In this document: piece after piece, positions 1 to 8,000 of the stretch
How positions within the stretch are numbered: position 1 is the first letter of the stretch
Layout: every line of letters starts with the position of its first letter
DNA from: CAZSPL01 sp964608735
GTDB taxonomy: Bacteria; JAJVIF01; JAPKYR01; CAZSPL01
Assembly (NCBI GenBank): GCA_964608735.1
Contig: CAZSPL010000099.1
Coordinates: 1-13,425 of the forward strand
Reading direction: 5' to 3'
Length of the DNA stretch: 13,425 nt
Notes under the pieces: generated by a model
Database searches by the model: none
What the model was told of the DNA's origin: nothing
Seen by the model: only the letters and a program-made list of their open reading frames with translations
Program-made: the position numbers and the translations under genes

Positions 1-256
1 AATGCTGGCCGACTGTATAACCGAAATATGCTGCATCCCGCCTCTTTTCGAGACGATAGGATTTCTCTGCTTGCACCTCGCGCCACCCGACGGGCAACTC
101 GTCGGCCGAGTCAAGCTCGTCGAGAATTATAGCGCCGTTGCGTACCGTGGGTCCGAAAATGTCACAGCCCAGGTTCTTCAATGCATCGAAGAGATCCTGC
201 AGCCTGCCTGCCTCAAGGATGGTCGTTTCTTCAACCACTCGGCTTTGTTTTTTCAT
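1..256 (-). CDS. 4Fe-4S dicluster protein, sulfhydrogenase beta / AsrA-like, N-terminal part only
   Basis: This is the 5' end of a gene reading off the left edge; 85 codons are visible. The stretch FGPTVRNGAIILDEL, followed by DELPVGW, then YRLEKR and FGYTVG, is the characteristic N-terminal region of the HydB/AsrA family. These are the iron-sulfur subunits of soluble sulfhydrogenases and of anaerobic sulfite reductase, which pass electrons between a partner flavoprotein and the catalytic subunit in the cytoplasm. The cysteine motifs for the 4Fe-4S clusters would lie beyond the window, so the redox role is inferred from the family. Two in-frame ATGs exist, at 262 and 256. The Shine-Dalgarno AAGGAG ends only 2 bases before the first but 8 bases before the second, so I chose 256. 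A TATAAT box lies at 323-328 on the same strand. Which family member it is (hydrogenase, sulfite reductase or heterodisulfide-type partner) cannot be told from this part. Confidence 0.8.
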   Translation of the reverse strand, partial: MKKQSRVVEETTILEAGRLQDLFDALKNLGCDIFGPTVRNGAIILDELDSADELPVGWREVQAEKSYRLEKRRDAAYFGYTVGQH

Positions 257-322
257 CGTCATCGCTCCTTGCAGTTATCTGTCGGGCACACAATGGAAGC
301 TTCTTAATTCAAGCAATTTCCG

Positions 323-328
323 ATTATA
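323..328 (-). promoter_or_regulatory. Possible -10 box for the left-edge 4Fe-4S gene
   Basis: A perfect TATAAT reads on the minus strand at 328-323, about 65 bases before the chosen start at 256. It lies downstream of the hairpin terminator at 352-373. No convincing -35 is present at 16-18 bases upstream. If used, this gene is transcribed independently of the small unit just upstream. Confidence 0.35.
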
Positions 329-341
329 AACAGCCTATTTA

Positions 342-437
342 TCACGAATGCAAAAAGGCCCTGACGGGCCTTTCCAGTTTCAAATTATAGAACCCCAACG
401 GGTCCTTGATAGTTATTGAAGGTCCGCCAGGGTCCAT
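342..437 (-). CDS. Possible small ORF of 31 residues, function unknown
   Basis: I do not recognise this product. It starts MDPGGPSITIKDPL and ends ERPVRAFLHS, with no signal peptide, membrane segment or cysteine. Support comes from the signals around it. AGGAG at 447-451 lies 9 bases before the ATG at 437, and a near-consensus promoter at 477-505 starts transcription about 30 bases upstream of that ATG. The oddity is that the terminator hairpin (352-373) lies inside the last codons. A transcript that stopped there would lack the TGA at 342-344, and translation through the hairpin would disrupt it. That suggests either a leader peptide controlling readthrough into the 4Fe-4S gene, or a non-coding RNA with a chance ORF. 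Confidence 0.3.
   Translation of the reverse strand: MDPGGPSITIKDPLGFYNLKLERPVRAFLHS
352..373 (-). terminator. Rho-independent-type terminator
   Basis: An 8-bp perfect stem (AAAGGCCC pairing with GGGCCTTT) closes a 4-base loop. On the minus strand it is followed by a run of five T, partly within the stem; on the plus strand the T run is only three. It therefore fits termination of leftward transcription starting at the promoter at 477-505. It lies upstream of the 4Fe-4S gene, not downstream of any recognised gene. It also overlaps the last codons of a 31-codon ORF, so it could instead act as an attenuator. Confidence 0.65.
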
Positions 438-442
438 TTTTC

Positions 443-468
443 AGGGCTCCTAAGATATTTGGCTCCCT
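443..468 (-). promoter_or_regulatory. 5' leader hairpin covering a Shine-Dalgarno
   Basis: On the minus strand AGGGAGCC and GGAGCCCT are separated by 10 bases. They can pair as four Watson-Crick pairs, a tandem A.G/G.A mismatch and two G-C pairs. The 3' arm contains the AGGAG at 447-451 that serves the small ORF at 342-437. The hairpin begins within a few bases of the expected transcription start. It could limit ribosome access or protect the 5' end; both are inference. Confidence 0.35.
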
Positions 469-476
469 TCATCAGA

Positions 477-505
477 ATATTACTATACCGCTGTTGTTTT
501 GTCAA
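477..505 (-). promoter_or_regulatory. Strong sigma70-type promoter, leftward
   Basis: TTGACA (500-505, read on the minus strand) is a perfect -35 box, and TAATAT (477-482) matches the -10 consensus at five of six positions. The spacer is exactly 17 bases. Transcription should begin near 469-471. This is the best promoter match in the window. The only things it clearly drives are the 31-codon ORF and the terminator at 352-373. Confidence 0.6.
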
Positions 506-622
506 TATAAACCGACTCTTTTTTATTATGTATTTTCAAAATTGCGCGCGGGAGCGAAGTCGCTGTATGCCGCGAATAACGGGAGATTCGCTGTTAATAA
601 GCCTCTCAGCAATCCCTAATTT

Positions 623-652
623 ATTATCATCTACTGATAATTACCAATTGGT
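623..652. repeat. Two adjacent short palindromes upstream of the SDR gene
   Basis: ATTATCA and TGATAAT (623-641) form 7-base perfect inverted arms around a 5-base spacer. One base later comes the 10-base palindrome ACCAATTGGT (643-652), followed by a T run. They end about 35 bases before the -10 box at 687-692, a position typical of activator or operator sites. AT-rich sequence produces such palindromes by chance, so a regulatory role is only suggested. The rest of the gap (506-622) holds nothing I can name. Confidence 0.35.
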
Positions 653-686
653 TTTTTTCGCGGTGTGGTTTTCAGCGATTGTACTG

Positions 687-692
687 TATAAT
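687..692 (+). promoter_or_regulatory. -10 box for the SDR gene
   Basis: A perfect TATAAT at 687-692 predicts a transcript starting near 699 and a leader of about 64 bases before the chosen start at 763. The -35 region at the right distance (about 664-669, TGTGGT) is poor, so an activator may be needed. This box also rules out the upstream TTG at 679 as the start codon, because that codon precedes the expected transcription start. Confidence 0.45.
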
Positions 693-762
693 ATGCCTTG
701 AGGGACGCCAGGACCGATTGCAGTTTCAGCCGGGGCGCACCCCCGCTGGGAAGGATGATGAA

Positions 763-2304
763 TTGGAACTCCCGACCATCGTGATCACCGGCGCGTCCGG
801 TTTCGTCGGGCGTCACCTTATCGACGCCCTCAAGGGAAGATACAAAATATTCGCCATCGCGCGACGCACCCAGCGCCAGTGCGGGGCTCCCGTGCATCCG
901 AACATCCTCTGGCATCGAGTCGACATCGGCGACATCGAACCCCTCGAGGCCGTCTTCAAAAAAATACGCGACTCGGGCGGGGCGGAGATATTCATCCACC
1001 TCGCCGCATACTATGACTTCTCCGGCGAGGAGCATCCCGAATACTGGCGCACCAACGTCGTCGGGCTGAAAAACGTGCTCGACCTGTGCAAGTCGCTGAA
1101 GCTGAAGCGTTTCATCTTCGCGAGCTCGACCGCGGCCTGTGAATTCCCCCAGCCCGGGAAACTGCTCGATGAGAACAGCCCTCCCGACGGCGACCATATC
1201 TACGCCCGCACGAAGAGAGAGGGCGAGGAGATGCTTCGGAAATATTCCGACTCCGTGCCGTACTGCACCATACGGTTCGCCGCGCTGTTCTCCGACTGGT
1301 GTGAGTATCCGCCGGTCTACATGTTCATCGGAAGCTGGCTCTCGGATACGATGACCTCGCGCGTCCTCGGTGGCAAGGGCCAGTCGTCTGTGCCGTATTT
1401 ACACATCCGCGACCTCATCGACATGCTTAAGAGGGTGATGGAGCGCATCGACACCCTCGATAACGGGGAGGTACTTGTCGCCAGTACCGACGGTTCGGTC
1501 ACGCATCACCAGTTGTTCGAGGCGGCAACCCTTGCTTATTTCGGCCAGCGCAAAAAGCCGTTGTTCCTTCCCAAGCTGCTTTGCAAACCCGGAATACTCA
1601 TCAGGGGTATGCTCGGACATGTCCTCGGGTATAAATCGTTCGAAAGTACATGGATGTGCAGCTACATCGACCGCCAGATGAATATAGATGCGAGCCATAC
1701 ACGCGAAAAGCTCGGATGGAAACCACGCCCGCGCCTCGAGATGCTCCGGCGGATACCCTTCATTATTGAAAACTACCGGGCCGAGCCCGCGGAATGGCAC
1801 CAGAAAAATACCGCCGCGCTGAAAGAAATCCCGCTGATGCTGCACCTGAAGATTCATAACATAATGAAGACTCATTCGCGCAGGCTTGAAACCGCGCTGA
1901 TAGACAGAGTCACCGGCCCCGAAGGCAAAGAGCGATTCCCGAGCTACCAGAATCTCCCGGACGAGCAGAAGCAATGGTCAGCCGAGCAATTATTACTGCA
2001 ACTGCGCAATTCCATCCGCACCCGGGACAAGAACATCTTCCGGACATACAGCTCGAATCTCGCCGAGCACCGCTTCGAGCAGGGCTTCAGTGTAAAGGAA
2101 GTCTGCGATGCATATGTCATCCTGAACAAGGTCTGCATCGAGATACTCGGCGAAGATCCCGAAGTGAAGAAGCTTCCACGAAACGCGCTCAAGGACTATA
2201 TCACGATGACCATTCAATTCGGCGTCGATGAAGTCCTTGAAGTATTCGAGCAGTGGGGGGATGTCGATTATCAGCCGGAGATGTTATCGAGCTTATCTAA
2301 CTGA
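763..2304 (+). CDS. Extended SDR (NAD(P)-dependent epimerase/dehydratase) with C-terminal RsbRD-N-like domain
   Basis: Of 513 residues, about the first 340 form an extended short-chain dehydrogenase. They carry the Rossmann motif TGASGFVG at residues 9-16, serines 121-122 in FASST, and the catalytic pair Y147/K151 in YARTK. Such enzymes oxidise, reduce or epimerise nucleotide sugars, sterols or similar substrates; the substrate here cannot be told. Roughly residues 370-510 form a helical domain including RFPSYQNLPDEQ and HRFEQGFSVKEVCDAY. This resembles the RsbRD N-terminal domain of stressosome-type regulators, so activity may be tied to a signal; that assignment is from memory of the family. 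I chose TTG at 763 because AAGGA ends 7 bases before it and the protein then opens just ahead of the first beta strand. The gene stands alone and converges with the next gene, overlapping it by 8 bases. Confidence 0.9.
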   Translation: MELPTIVITGASGFVGRHLIDALKGRYKIFAIARRTQRQCGAPVHPNILWHRVDIGDIEPLEAVFKKIRDSGGAEIFIHLAAYYDFSGEEHPEYWRTNVVGLKNVLDLCKSLKLKRFIFASSTAACEFPQPGKLLDENSPPDGDHIYARTKREGEEMLRKYSDSVPYCTIRFAALFSDWCEYPPVYMFIGSWLSDTMTSRVLGGKGQSSVPYLHIRDLIDMLKRVMERIDTLDNGEVLVASTDGSVTHHQLFEAATLAYFGQRKKPLFLPKLLCKPGILIRGMLGHVLGYKSFESTWMCSYIDRQMNIDASHTREKLGWKPRPRLEMLRRIPFIIENYRAEPAEWHQKNTAALKEIPLMLHLKIHNIMKTHSRRLETALIDRVTGPEGKERFPSYQNLPDEQKQWSAEQLLLQLRNSIRTRDKNIFRTYSSNLAEHRFEQGFSVKEVCDAYVILNKVCIEILGEDPEVKKLPRNALKDYITMTIQFGVDEVLEVFEQWGDVDYQPEMLSSLSN

Positions 2305-2671
2305 GATTCGATGTTTTCCAGGCGAGTCGATGTACGTAATACGCGACCAGCCCCATCAGGAAGTCGGCGACGGCCGAGAATACCACTATCCATGACGATT
2401 CATACAGGAAGTAGCTTCCGAGAAGGAAAACCGTGGCGACGGATTTCGCCATCAGCAGGATGATTATCCCGCGGTAGCGGAAGTACTCGATGAGATAACA
2501 GCACGCGACGACGAGATGAAATATCCCCGCCTGCCGCGCGAAGAATTTCGGGGTCACGATGTCCCATCCGCCGAGCCTGAACGCCCAGTCCGGGGCCCAG
2601 AGCAGCCCGATGCCGATGCCGATGCTGTGCAGGGCGATTAAAATGATAAGCCATTTCTCAATCGTCTTCAT
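2297..2671 (-). CDS. Small four-helix membrane protein, function unknown
   Basis: This 124-residue protein has four hydrophobic segments, at about residues 7-26, 46-64, 67-90 and 93-113, with short charged connections. No catalytic or metal-binding motif is evident. W25, W29 and the GGWD at 34-37 form a small aromatic patch after the first helix. It lies 38 bases downstream of the M48 protease gene in the same direction, with no terminator seen between them, so it is probably the last cistron of that operon. It may support a membrane protein quality-control function, which is inference from position. No good Shine-Dalgarno precedes the ATG, which lowers confidence in the exact start. Its 3' end overlaps the SDR gene tail by 8 bases. 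Confidence 0.75.
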   Translation of the reverse strand: MKTIEKWLIILIALHSIGIGIGLLWAPDWAFRLGGWDIVTPKFFARQAGIFHLVVACCYLIEYFRYRGIIILLMAKSVATVFLLGSYFLYESSWIVVFSAVADFLMGLVAYYVHRLAWKTSNLS

Positions 2672-2709
2672 TTATGAGGGCAGATTGTACTACTTTCCAT
2701 TGAAGTATG

Positions 2710-3918
2710 CTATTTCGGTACGGGATAGGTCAGTCCGCAACGGGGGCACTTTATCGTTTCCTTGCCGTAACCGGGCGGCACATGGATGTTCAAACCGCAT
2801 ACGCATGGGATCGACGCATAACCGGTGACCTTGTCCATCATATCGATAACTTCACGCGAACGCTCGACCCCTTCTTCCAAACCAACCGGCTCTTTCACGG
2901 GCTCGCGCACATCCACCGTATCGCCGCCGGCGAGGCTGACGGCCCCGATGAGATGTCCCGCCGAACCTTCGACCTTCTTGTATGCCGATTCATAGGATGA
3001 ATAACCGGCATTGCGCCCGAGGCCCCGAAGTATTTGAATCCGCTTCGCTATCGGCGGATGCGTGGCGAACAAACTCGCCGCCGAAAGCCCTTTCAACGGG
3101 TTGACGATGAACATCGGGGCTATCGCGCGATTGACGCCGCGGGTCATGGCGGGCGCCGTGGATATCTTCTCCAGCGCCGATGCCAGCCCCTCTGGATAGC
3201 GGGTGAATCGCGCCGACGACGCGTCCGCGAGATATTCCCGCTTGCGCGAGCAGGCGAAATAGAGTATCTGCGCGATTATCGGCGCGAGGATCGCCAGCGC
3301 GAGGGCGATGAGTAAGATGATGAGCTGGGCCTGTCCGGCCCCCTTGCCCGATGAGCGCCGCCTTCCCATGCCCATGTAGCGAAGGCTTCGCAGGAATACG
3401 TCGGCGATCAGCACGATCGCGCCAAGTGTCACGGCGGCGATGGTCATGAACCGGATGTCCATATTGGATATGTGCCCGAGCTCATGCCCGATTACCCCCT
3501 GCAATTCATCGCGGCTCAGCCGCCTTAAAAGCCCGGTAGTCACCGCGACCGCCGCGCCGTCCTTGTCCAGCCCGGTTGCGAATGCATTGGGGGAGTCATC
3601 CTCGATGATGTATATCTCGGGCATCTTCCCGAGTCCCGATGCGATCGCCATCTCCTCGACGATGTTGAACAGCTTCGGGTGGTCTTCCTTCCTTATCTTG
3701 TGTGCCCCGGTGCTGGCCATGATTATCTGCTTGCCCGAGCTCATCGCCAGCATGAGCATCACGATCCAGACTACTATGGCGGCAATCATGCCGTATAACC
3801 CCGCTTCTTCACCCGCATAGAACATGCCGATCACATAGCCGAGACCCGCGAGCACGAATCCCAGGACCCAGATAAGCACGACCGACTTGCGCTGATTACT
3901 GCGTATGGCTTCCCACAT
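2710..3918 (-). CDS. HtpX-like M48 membrane zinc metalloprotease with C-terminal zinc ribbon
   Basis: HtpX-family proteases sit in the cytoplasmic membrane and cleave misfolded membrane proteins. This 402-residue copy has the zinc site HELGH at residues 145-149 and the third ligand E228 in REYLAD. The downstream THPP motif (286-289) of the family is also present. Hydrophobic segments lie at about 13-32, 41-60, 157-176 and 198-221. The protein is longer than typical HtpX of about 290 residues. A linker (about 300-365) leads to a four-cysteine module, CVCG at 372-375 and CPRCG at 391-395, that looks like a rubredoxin-type zinc ribbon. The start follows the lemA stop by 2 bases with no clear Shine-Dalgarno of its own, suggesting translational coupling. 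Pairing with LemA and a zinc-ribbon protein is a familiar arrangement. Confidence 0.95.
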   Translation of the reverse strand: MWEAIRSNQRKSVVLIWVLGFVLAGLGYVIGMFYAGEEAGLYGMIAAIVVWIVMLMLAMSSGKQIIMASTGAHKIRKEDHPKLFNIVEEMAIASGLGKMPEIYIIEDDSPNAFATGLDKDGAAVAVTTGLLRRLSRDELQGVIGHELGHISNMDIRFMTIAAVTLGAIVLIADVFLRSLRYMGMGRRRSSGKGAGQAQLIILLIALALAILAPIIAQILYFACSRKREYLADASSARFTRYPEGLASALEKISTAPAMTRGVNRAIAPMFIVNPLKGLSAASLFATHPPIAKRIQILRGLGRNAGYSSYESAYKKVEGSAGHLIGAVSLAGGDTVDVREPVKEPVGLEEGVERSREVIDMMDKVTGYASIPCVCGLNIHVPPGYGKETIKCPRCGLTYPVPK

Positions 3919-3920
3919 TA

Positions 3921-4478
3921 TTATTCCATCTCAAGGGTCGGCACTGCCGCCTCGCCGGAATGCTCCAGTTCGAAGTATTTGTAAGATCCGAATCCGAAAA
4001 GTGATGCAACCATGTTCGCCGGGAAAACCTGCCTCTGGTTCGTGTAGCGCATGACTTCATCATTATAATACTGCCGCGCGAATCCTATCTTGTTCTCCGT
4101 GGACGACAGCTCTTCCTGCAGGGCGAGGAAATTCTGGTTCGCCTTGAGGTCGGGGTATGCCTCGACCAGCGCGAACAATTTCCCCAGCGCCGCTGTAAGC
4201 AACTGCTCGGTCGGTATGGCGTCGTTCGGACCCGCCGCCGACATCGCCTGGCTGCGCAGCCTCGTTACATTTTCGAGGGTTTCCCGCTCGTGCTTGGCAT
4301 AGCCCTTGACCGTTTCGACGAGATTCGGGATGAGGTCATGCCGTCGCTTGAGCTGCACGTCTATCTGCGCCCAGCCATTGTTGACCTGGTTACGCAGGGT
4401 GATCAGCTTGTTGTATATCGCGACCACGCTGACCACGAGCACCGCGAAGATCGCCGCGAGTATGTAGAATCCAATCAT
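3921..4478 (-). CDS. lemA: LemA family protein
   Basis: LemA proteins are small membrane-anchored helical proteins often encoded next to HtpX-like proteases; their biochemical role is not settled. This 185-residue copy has one N-terminal hydrophobic segment (about residues 3-22). The family signature follows: YNKLITLRNQVNNGWAQIDV, then LKRRHDLIPNLVETVKGYAKHE. Later family blocks are LVEAYPDLKANQNFLALQEEL and FARQYYNDEVMRYT. Length is normal for the family and nothing is missing. It starts 3 bases after the upstream zinc-ribbon gene. AAGGAG lies 12 bases before the ATG, inside the tail of that gene, so translation is probably coupled. It is immediately followed by the M48 protease gene. Confidence 0.96.
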   Translation of the reverse strand: MIGFYILAAIFAVLVVSVVAIYNKLITLRNQVNNGWAQIDVQLKRRHDLIPNLVETVKGYAKHERETLENVTRLRSQAMSAAGPNDAIPTEQLLTAALGKLFALVEAYPDLKANQNFLALQEELSSTENKIGFARQYYNDEVMRYTNQRQVFPANMVASLFGFGSYKYFELEHSGEAAVPTLEME

Positions 4479-4481
4479 CTC

Positions 4482-4904
4482 TCAATCAGTCTCCTTCACC
4501 GGTTTGCTGAGCTCATATTTGAACATATCGCCGAGAAAACATCCGATCGCCTCGGCGGCTTTGTCAGCCGACGCCGCGCATGCCCCGGCAACCGCCTGTA
4601 TCTCCCCCCTGTCGAAGTAAATGCCGTGCTCGCGCGGACATCGGTCGAGCGTTATTTCGTTATCCCCTTTGATGACTATGGATTTCAGCCGCAGGTTGCA
4701 TCGCGGACACCGCCCCTTGCCCCGCTTCGTCGCCTTGATGCCGTACAGCTCATCGGTCATCCCGCCCGGCTCCACCCCCGACCGCCGTGCTATCTCCGAA
4801 AGCTCGCCGTGGTCGAGCCATACTCCCCCACACCCGGGGCAGTAATCGATCTCGATCCCATCGAGTTCGAGTACTATCAACGGCTCGCCGCATTCAGGAC
4901 ACAT
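4482..4904 (-). CDS. Double TFIIB-type zinc-ribbon protein
   Basis: This 140-residue cytoplasmic protein contains two zinc ribbons of the zf-TFIIB type. The first has C2/C5 and C22/C25, ending in the usual CPGCGGVWLDHGEL. The second has C66/C69 and C89, but the last pair reads CPREHG, so H93 may replace the fourth cysteine. A short helical tail follows. It is the first gene of an operon with lemA and the M48 protease, where such ribbons are commonly found; binding of nucleic acid or of a protein partner is possible but not shown. GAGG lies 6 bases before the ATG. A modest promoter candidate lies at 4971-4999. Confidence 0.9.
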   Translation of the reverse strand: MCPECGEPLIVLELDGIEIDYCPGCGGVWLDHGELSEIARRSGVEPGGMTDELYGIKATKRGKGRCPRCNLRLKSIVIKGDNEITLDRCPREHGIYFDRGEIQAVAGACAASADKAAEAIGCFLGDMFKYELSKPVKETD

Positions 4905-4970
4905 AATGAACCTCGCTCATACATGAATACTTTCACCGAAAAAGCCCGTATCTCTTCCCCGAACGCGATA

Positions 4971-4999
4971 AGCATAGGCAATCCTAAATGTACTAACAA
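4971..4999 (-). promoter_or_regulatory. Possible promoter of the zinc-ribbon/lemA/M48 operon
   Basis: Read on the minus strand, TTGTTA (4994-4999) and TATGCT (4971-4976) are separated by 17 bases and each matches the sigma70 consensus at four of six positions. The start would fall near 4964, about 60 bases before the first gene. It is the best candidate in the divergent gap but only moderate. Confidence 0.35.
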
Positions 5000-5004
5000 G
5001 TCCT

Positions 5005-5033
5005 TTTACAACCCGGCCATAAACTGCTACATT
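5005..5033 (+). promoter_or_regulatory. Possible promoter of the large secreted protein gene
   Basis: TTTACA (5005-5010, five of six) and TACATT (5028-5033, four of six) are spaced by 17 bases. The start would be near 5040, giving a leader of about 32 bases that contains AAGGAGG at 5060-5066. The candidate for the divergent operon lies immediately to its left, so the two promoters would be nearly back to back. Confidence 0.4.
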
Positions 5034-5071
5034 TTTCCCGCTTGTGTTTCAACGGCCGCAAGGAGGAGCAT

Positions 5072-8000
5072 ATGCATCCACGAACGGTAATCCCACTGTT
5101 GATTTCATTCTTGATTCTTCTCAGCCCGGGAGTATGGGCGGGCGGGCAGAATGGCCCCGCAATGGAGACATACCGCTTCGAGAGGGATATACATCTCGCG
5201 CCGGGTGAATTCTGCGCGATGCAATACGACATCGAGCGAAATGAATTCATCGCGACTGAGCCCGAGGGCAACTATGGATGCCTCCCCGACCGGGCGTTGA
5301 AGCAGATAATCCGCGCGCCGAAATGGGTGCGCGCAAAATTCGCCGACAGGCTCGTGGATTTGTATTACGACGATATCGATGTCGGCGACGATGCCGCACC
5401 GGTATTCGCCGATGTCAACTCCGATGGATTGGACGACCTGCTCGTAGGAAATGCAGAAGGGGAAACAGCCTGTTTCCTCGCGCCGCATTTCAGTAAAACA
5501 ACGTATTACGGGTTCGATTCGCTTGTGGCGAGTTTCGCCGGGATCGCGAATATCGACCGAGAAGCGTCCGGCAGGGGATTCACAATCGCAGGCAGGCAGG
5601 ACGGATCGATTGAAGTAATTGAATCAAGCGGAATCGATTCGCAGCTACGCGACAACCTCGCCCGAATGAAAGTCGCCGGCAAGGCGTCGCCCGTATTCGG
5701 CGATGTCACATCCGACGGCATCCCCGACCTCCTCATTGGCTCATCCGACGGTACCATCTCCGTTTACCGAAACTACGGCACGCCGGACGATTGGTGGTTC
5801 ATCTCGAACAACCCGCTGATAGACCGGAAATTCGATGAAGACATCGGCTACCTCTCCTGCCCCCGTATACATGATATGAATAGCGATTTTATCGAGGATA
5901 TAGTCACCGGGGGGAAGAATATCCCCGGCCTGAAAATATACTACGGGCCGGATTACACGGAAACGGCGTCATTTGCCTATGCTGAGCATTCGGAGCCGGA
6001 GGGGCAAGGGACGATGGTTCCCGCGCTTGGCGATTTCAGCGGCGACGGCATCTGCGACCACGCCATCGGTTTCGATGACGGCACCGTTGTAATCTATACA
6101 AGGAATCCTCAATCCGATACATACACGAAAAACGAAGCACTCGGCAGAGGATTGAAAGTCGCGAGCTTTGCCGCCCCGAATAGCGGCGATTTCAACAACG
6201 ACGACCGGTGCGACCTCATCATCGGCTCTGGCGACGGAACCGTCCACCTCTTCTACGGGACCGGCTCGGGATTCGACGAAGCGGCGGGGATGTTCGACGA
6301 AATGGATTTCGGCGAATACCCGTCCCCCGCCGGGTATGACTTCAACCACGACGCGATGCTCGACCTCGTCGTAGGCAACAAGGCGGGCGAATTGAATGTC
6401 TTCCTCGCGCCCGACTGGGAGAAAGTCGAAGGCGGGCTGGGAATCGTGAATGCGGGAAGCTATGCATCTCCCGCATTCGGCGACCTCAACGGCGATGGAA
6501 TCCCCGAACTACTCATCGGCTCCCTCGACGGCACATTCCGCTATCTCGAAGGAATCGGCAACGCCTGGGCCGAGAAACATTCGTGGGTTTTTCATCCGAC
6601 ATACGGCGTCAACGGGATTAACGATTTCTTCACCCGGACGCATCCCGATTCGACCCTCATGCGCGGCGCAATCGATGATGAAACCCTCAATGCATTCCTC
6701 GACCAGTTCGAGTCCTGCAATGATGAATATTTCGACGAAGTCGCATTCACAATCGCCAACACCCAGACCGAAATGCTTCGCGCCACGTGCCGCCTCGGCA
6801 ACGCCGACCTCGTCGTCGAAAACGCCCGTGACATCTATGACTTCGCGTCCAAAGTAAAATATGCCGATATCATCGAAAAGGATGACTATACGACCATCCA
6901 ATATATTTCCGAGGACGGCTCGCCGAAAGAAATGCCGCGCGATATCTACTACTGGTGGGTCGTTCACCCGGTCGTCGAATACGATATCCCCGCGCGAATC
7001 GACGCCTCGTTCTGGCGCCACGACAATGAATACTACGGCATCACTCTCGAGGAATGGAATCGCAAGGAAATCACCGCTGAAAATTACGAGCACACCCCCG
7101 ATGCCAGTTTCTGGCGGACATTCCTTCCCGTGGACCGCCGCTACGGCAAAAACCTGCTCGATGTCGTCGCCGATGCCGAGAACATCAAGGAAGCGGCATA
7201 TCTCGTCGCCGACTGGATAACCTACTCCGGCTCGAAGATAGGCAAGTGGAACGAATACGGCCTGCAGAGCAACGACATCCAGCCACTCGTGATTTATGAG
7301 AAAAATTACGGCTCGTGCGGCGAACAGGCGATGCTCTGCGCCGCATTTTCGCGAACCGCGCTCATACCAAACGCCCCCGTCGGATGCAACGGCGAAGACC
7401 ACGCTTGGAACGAATGGTGGATGGACGGCAAGTGGTACCAGTGGGACATCGGGAGCGCCATTGTCGACCTGGGGCATCCATGGAATGAAAGGCCCGGGCA
7501 TACCGGCACGCCGCTCATTTCGATATCGCGAAGGCGCGGCGACGGCGTGGTCGACAATTCAACCACGCGCCCGGTCAATCCGCCGGGGGCGAATTACATT
7601 CCCGGCGGCGCGCCGGGTTATACCGAGGTCGGGAAGGTTCATATCAATGTCGTCGATGAAGACGGCGTGCCGGTCGAAGGCGCGCTCGTCATCATCAGGA
7701 GCAAATGGAACAACTACTACCGCACGTCGATATGGGATTACACTGACCCCGAGGGCCGCTGCGATTTCTCATTGGGCAACCCGATCACCGGCTCCTGCGT
7801 CGTCGACATCATCACCCCGCTCGGCATAACAGGCACGGAATATTTCGTGATGCGCGAGAACGAGGAGTTTTCATATACATATGACCTGCCCGGACGCGTC
7901 AACCGTACGAAACTTGCCACCACAACCGGCAGGCATGGCTCGATAGGAAATCTCGGCGTGACCGTAAATGTCAGCGAGGAGGAACAGCGTCCGCATAACT

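Noticed and set aside
439..475. Hammerhead-ribozyme-like core on the minus strand: CTGATGA, a helix, then GAAA.
   Set aside because: I could not find partner strands for stem I or stem III, nor a cleavage triplet in a usable place. The predicted transcription start also falls inside the CTGATGA, so the match is probably chance.
679..762. N-terminal extension of the SDR protein from a TTG at 679.
   Set aside because: The codon lies upstream of the predicted transcription start and next to the -10 box, has no Shine-Dalgarno, and adds residues not expected before the Rossmann strand.
1399..1974. 191-codon minus-strand frame within the SDR gene.
   Set aside because: It is a shadow of the SDR reading frame, with no motif or ribosome binding site.
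6509..7501. 330-codon open frame antisense to the secreted-protein gene.
   Set aside because: It is a shadow frame in GC-rich coding sequence. The plus-strand product has clear domains here, and the antisense product has no recognisable family.
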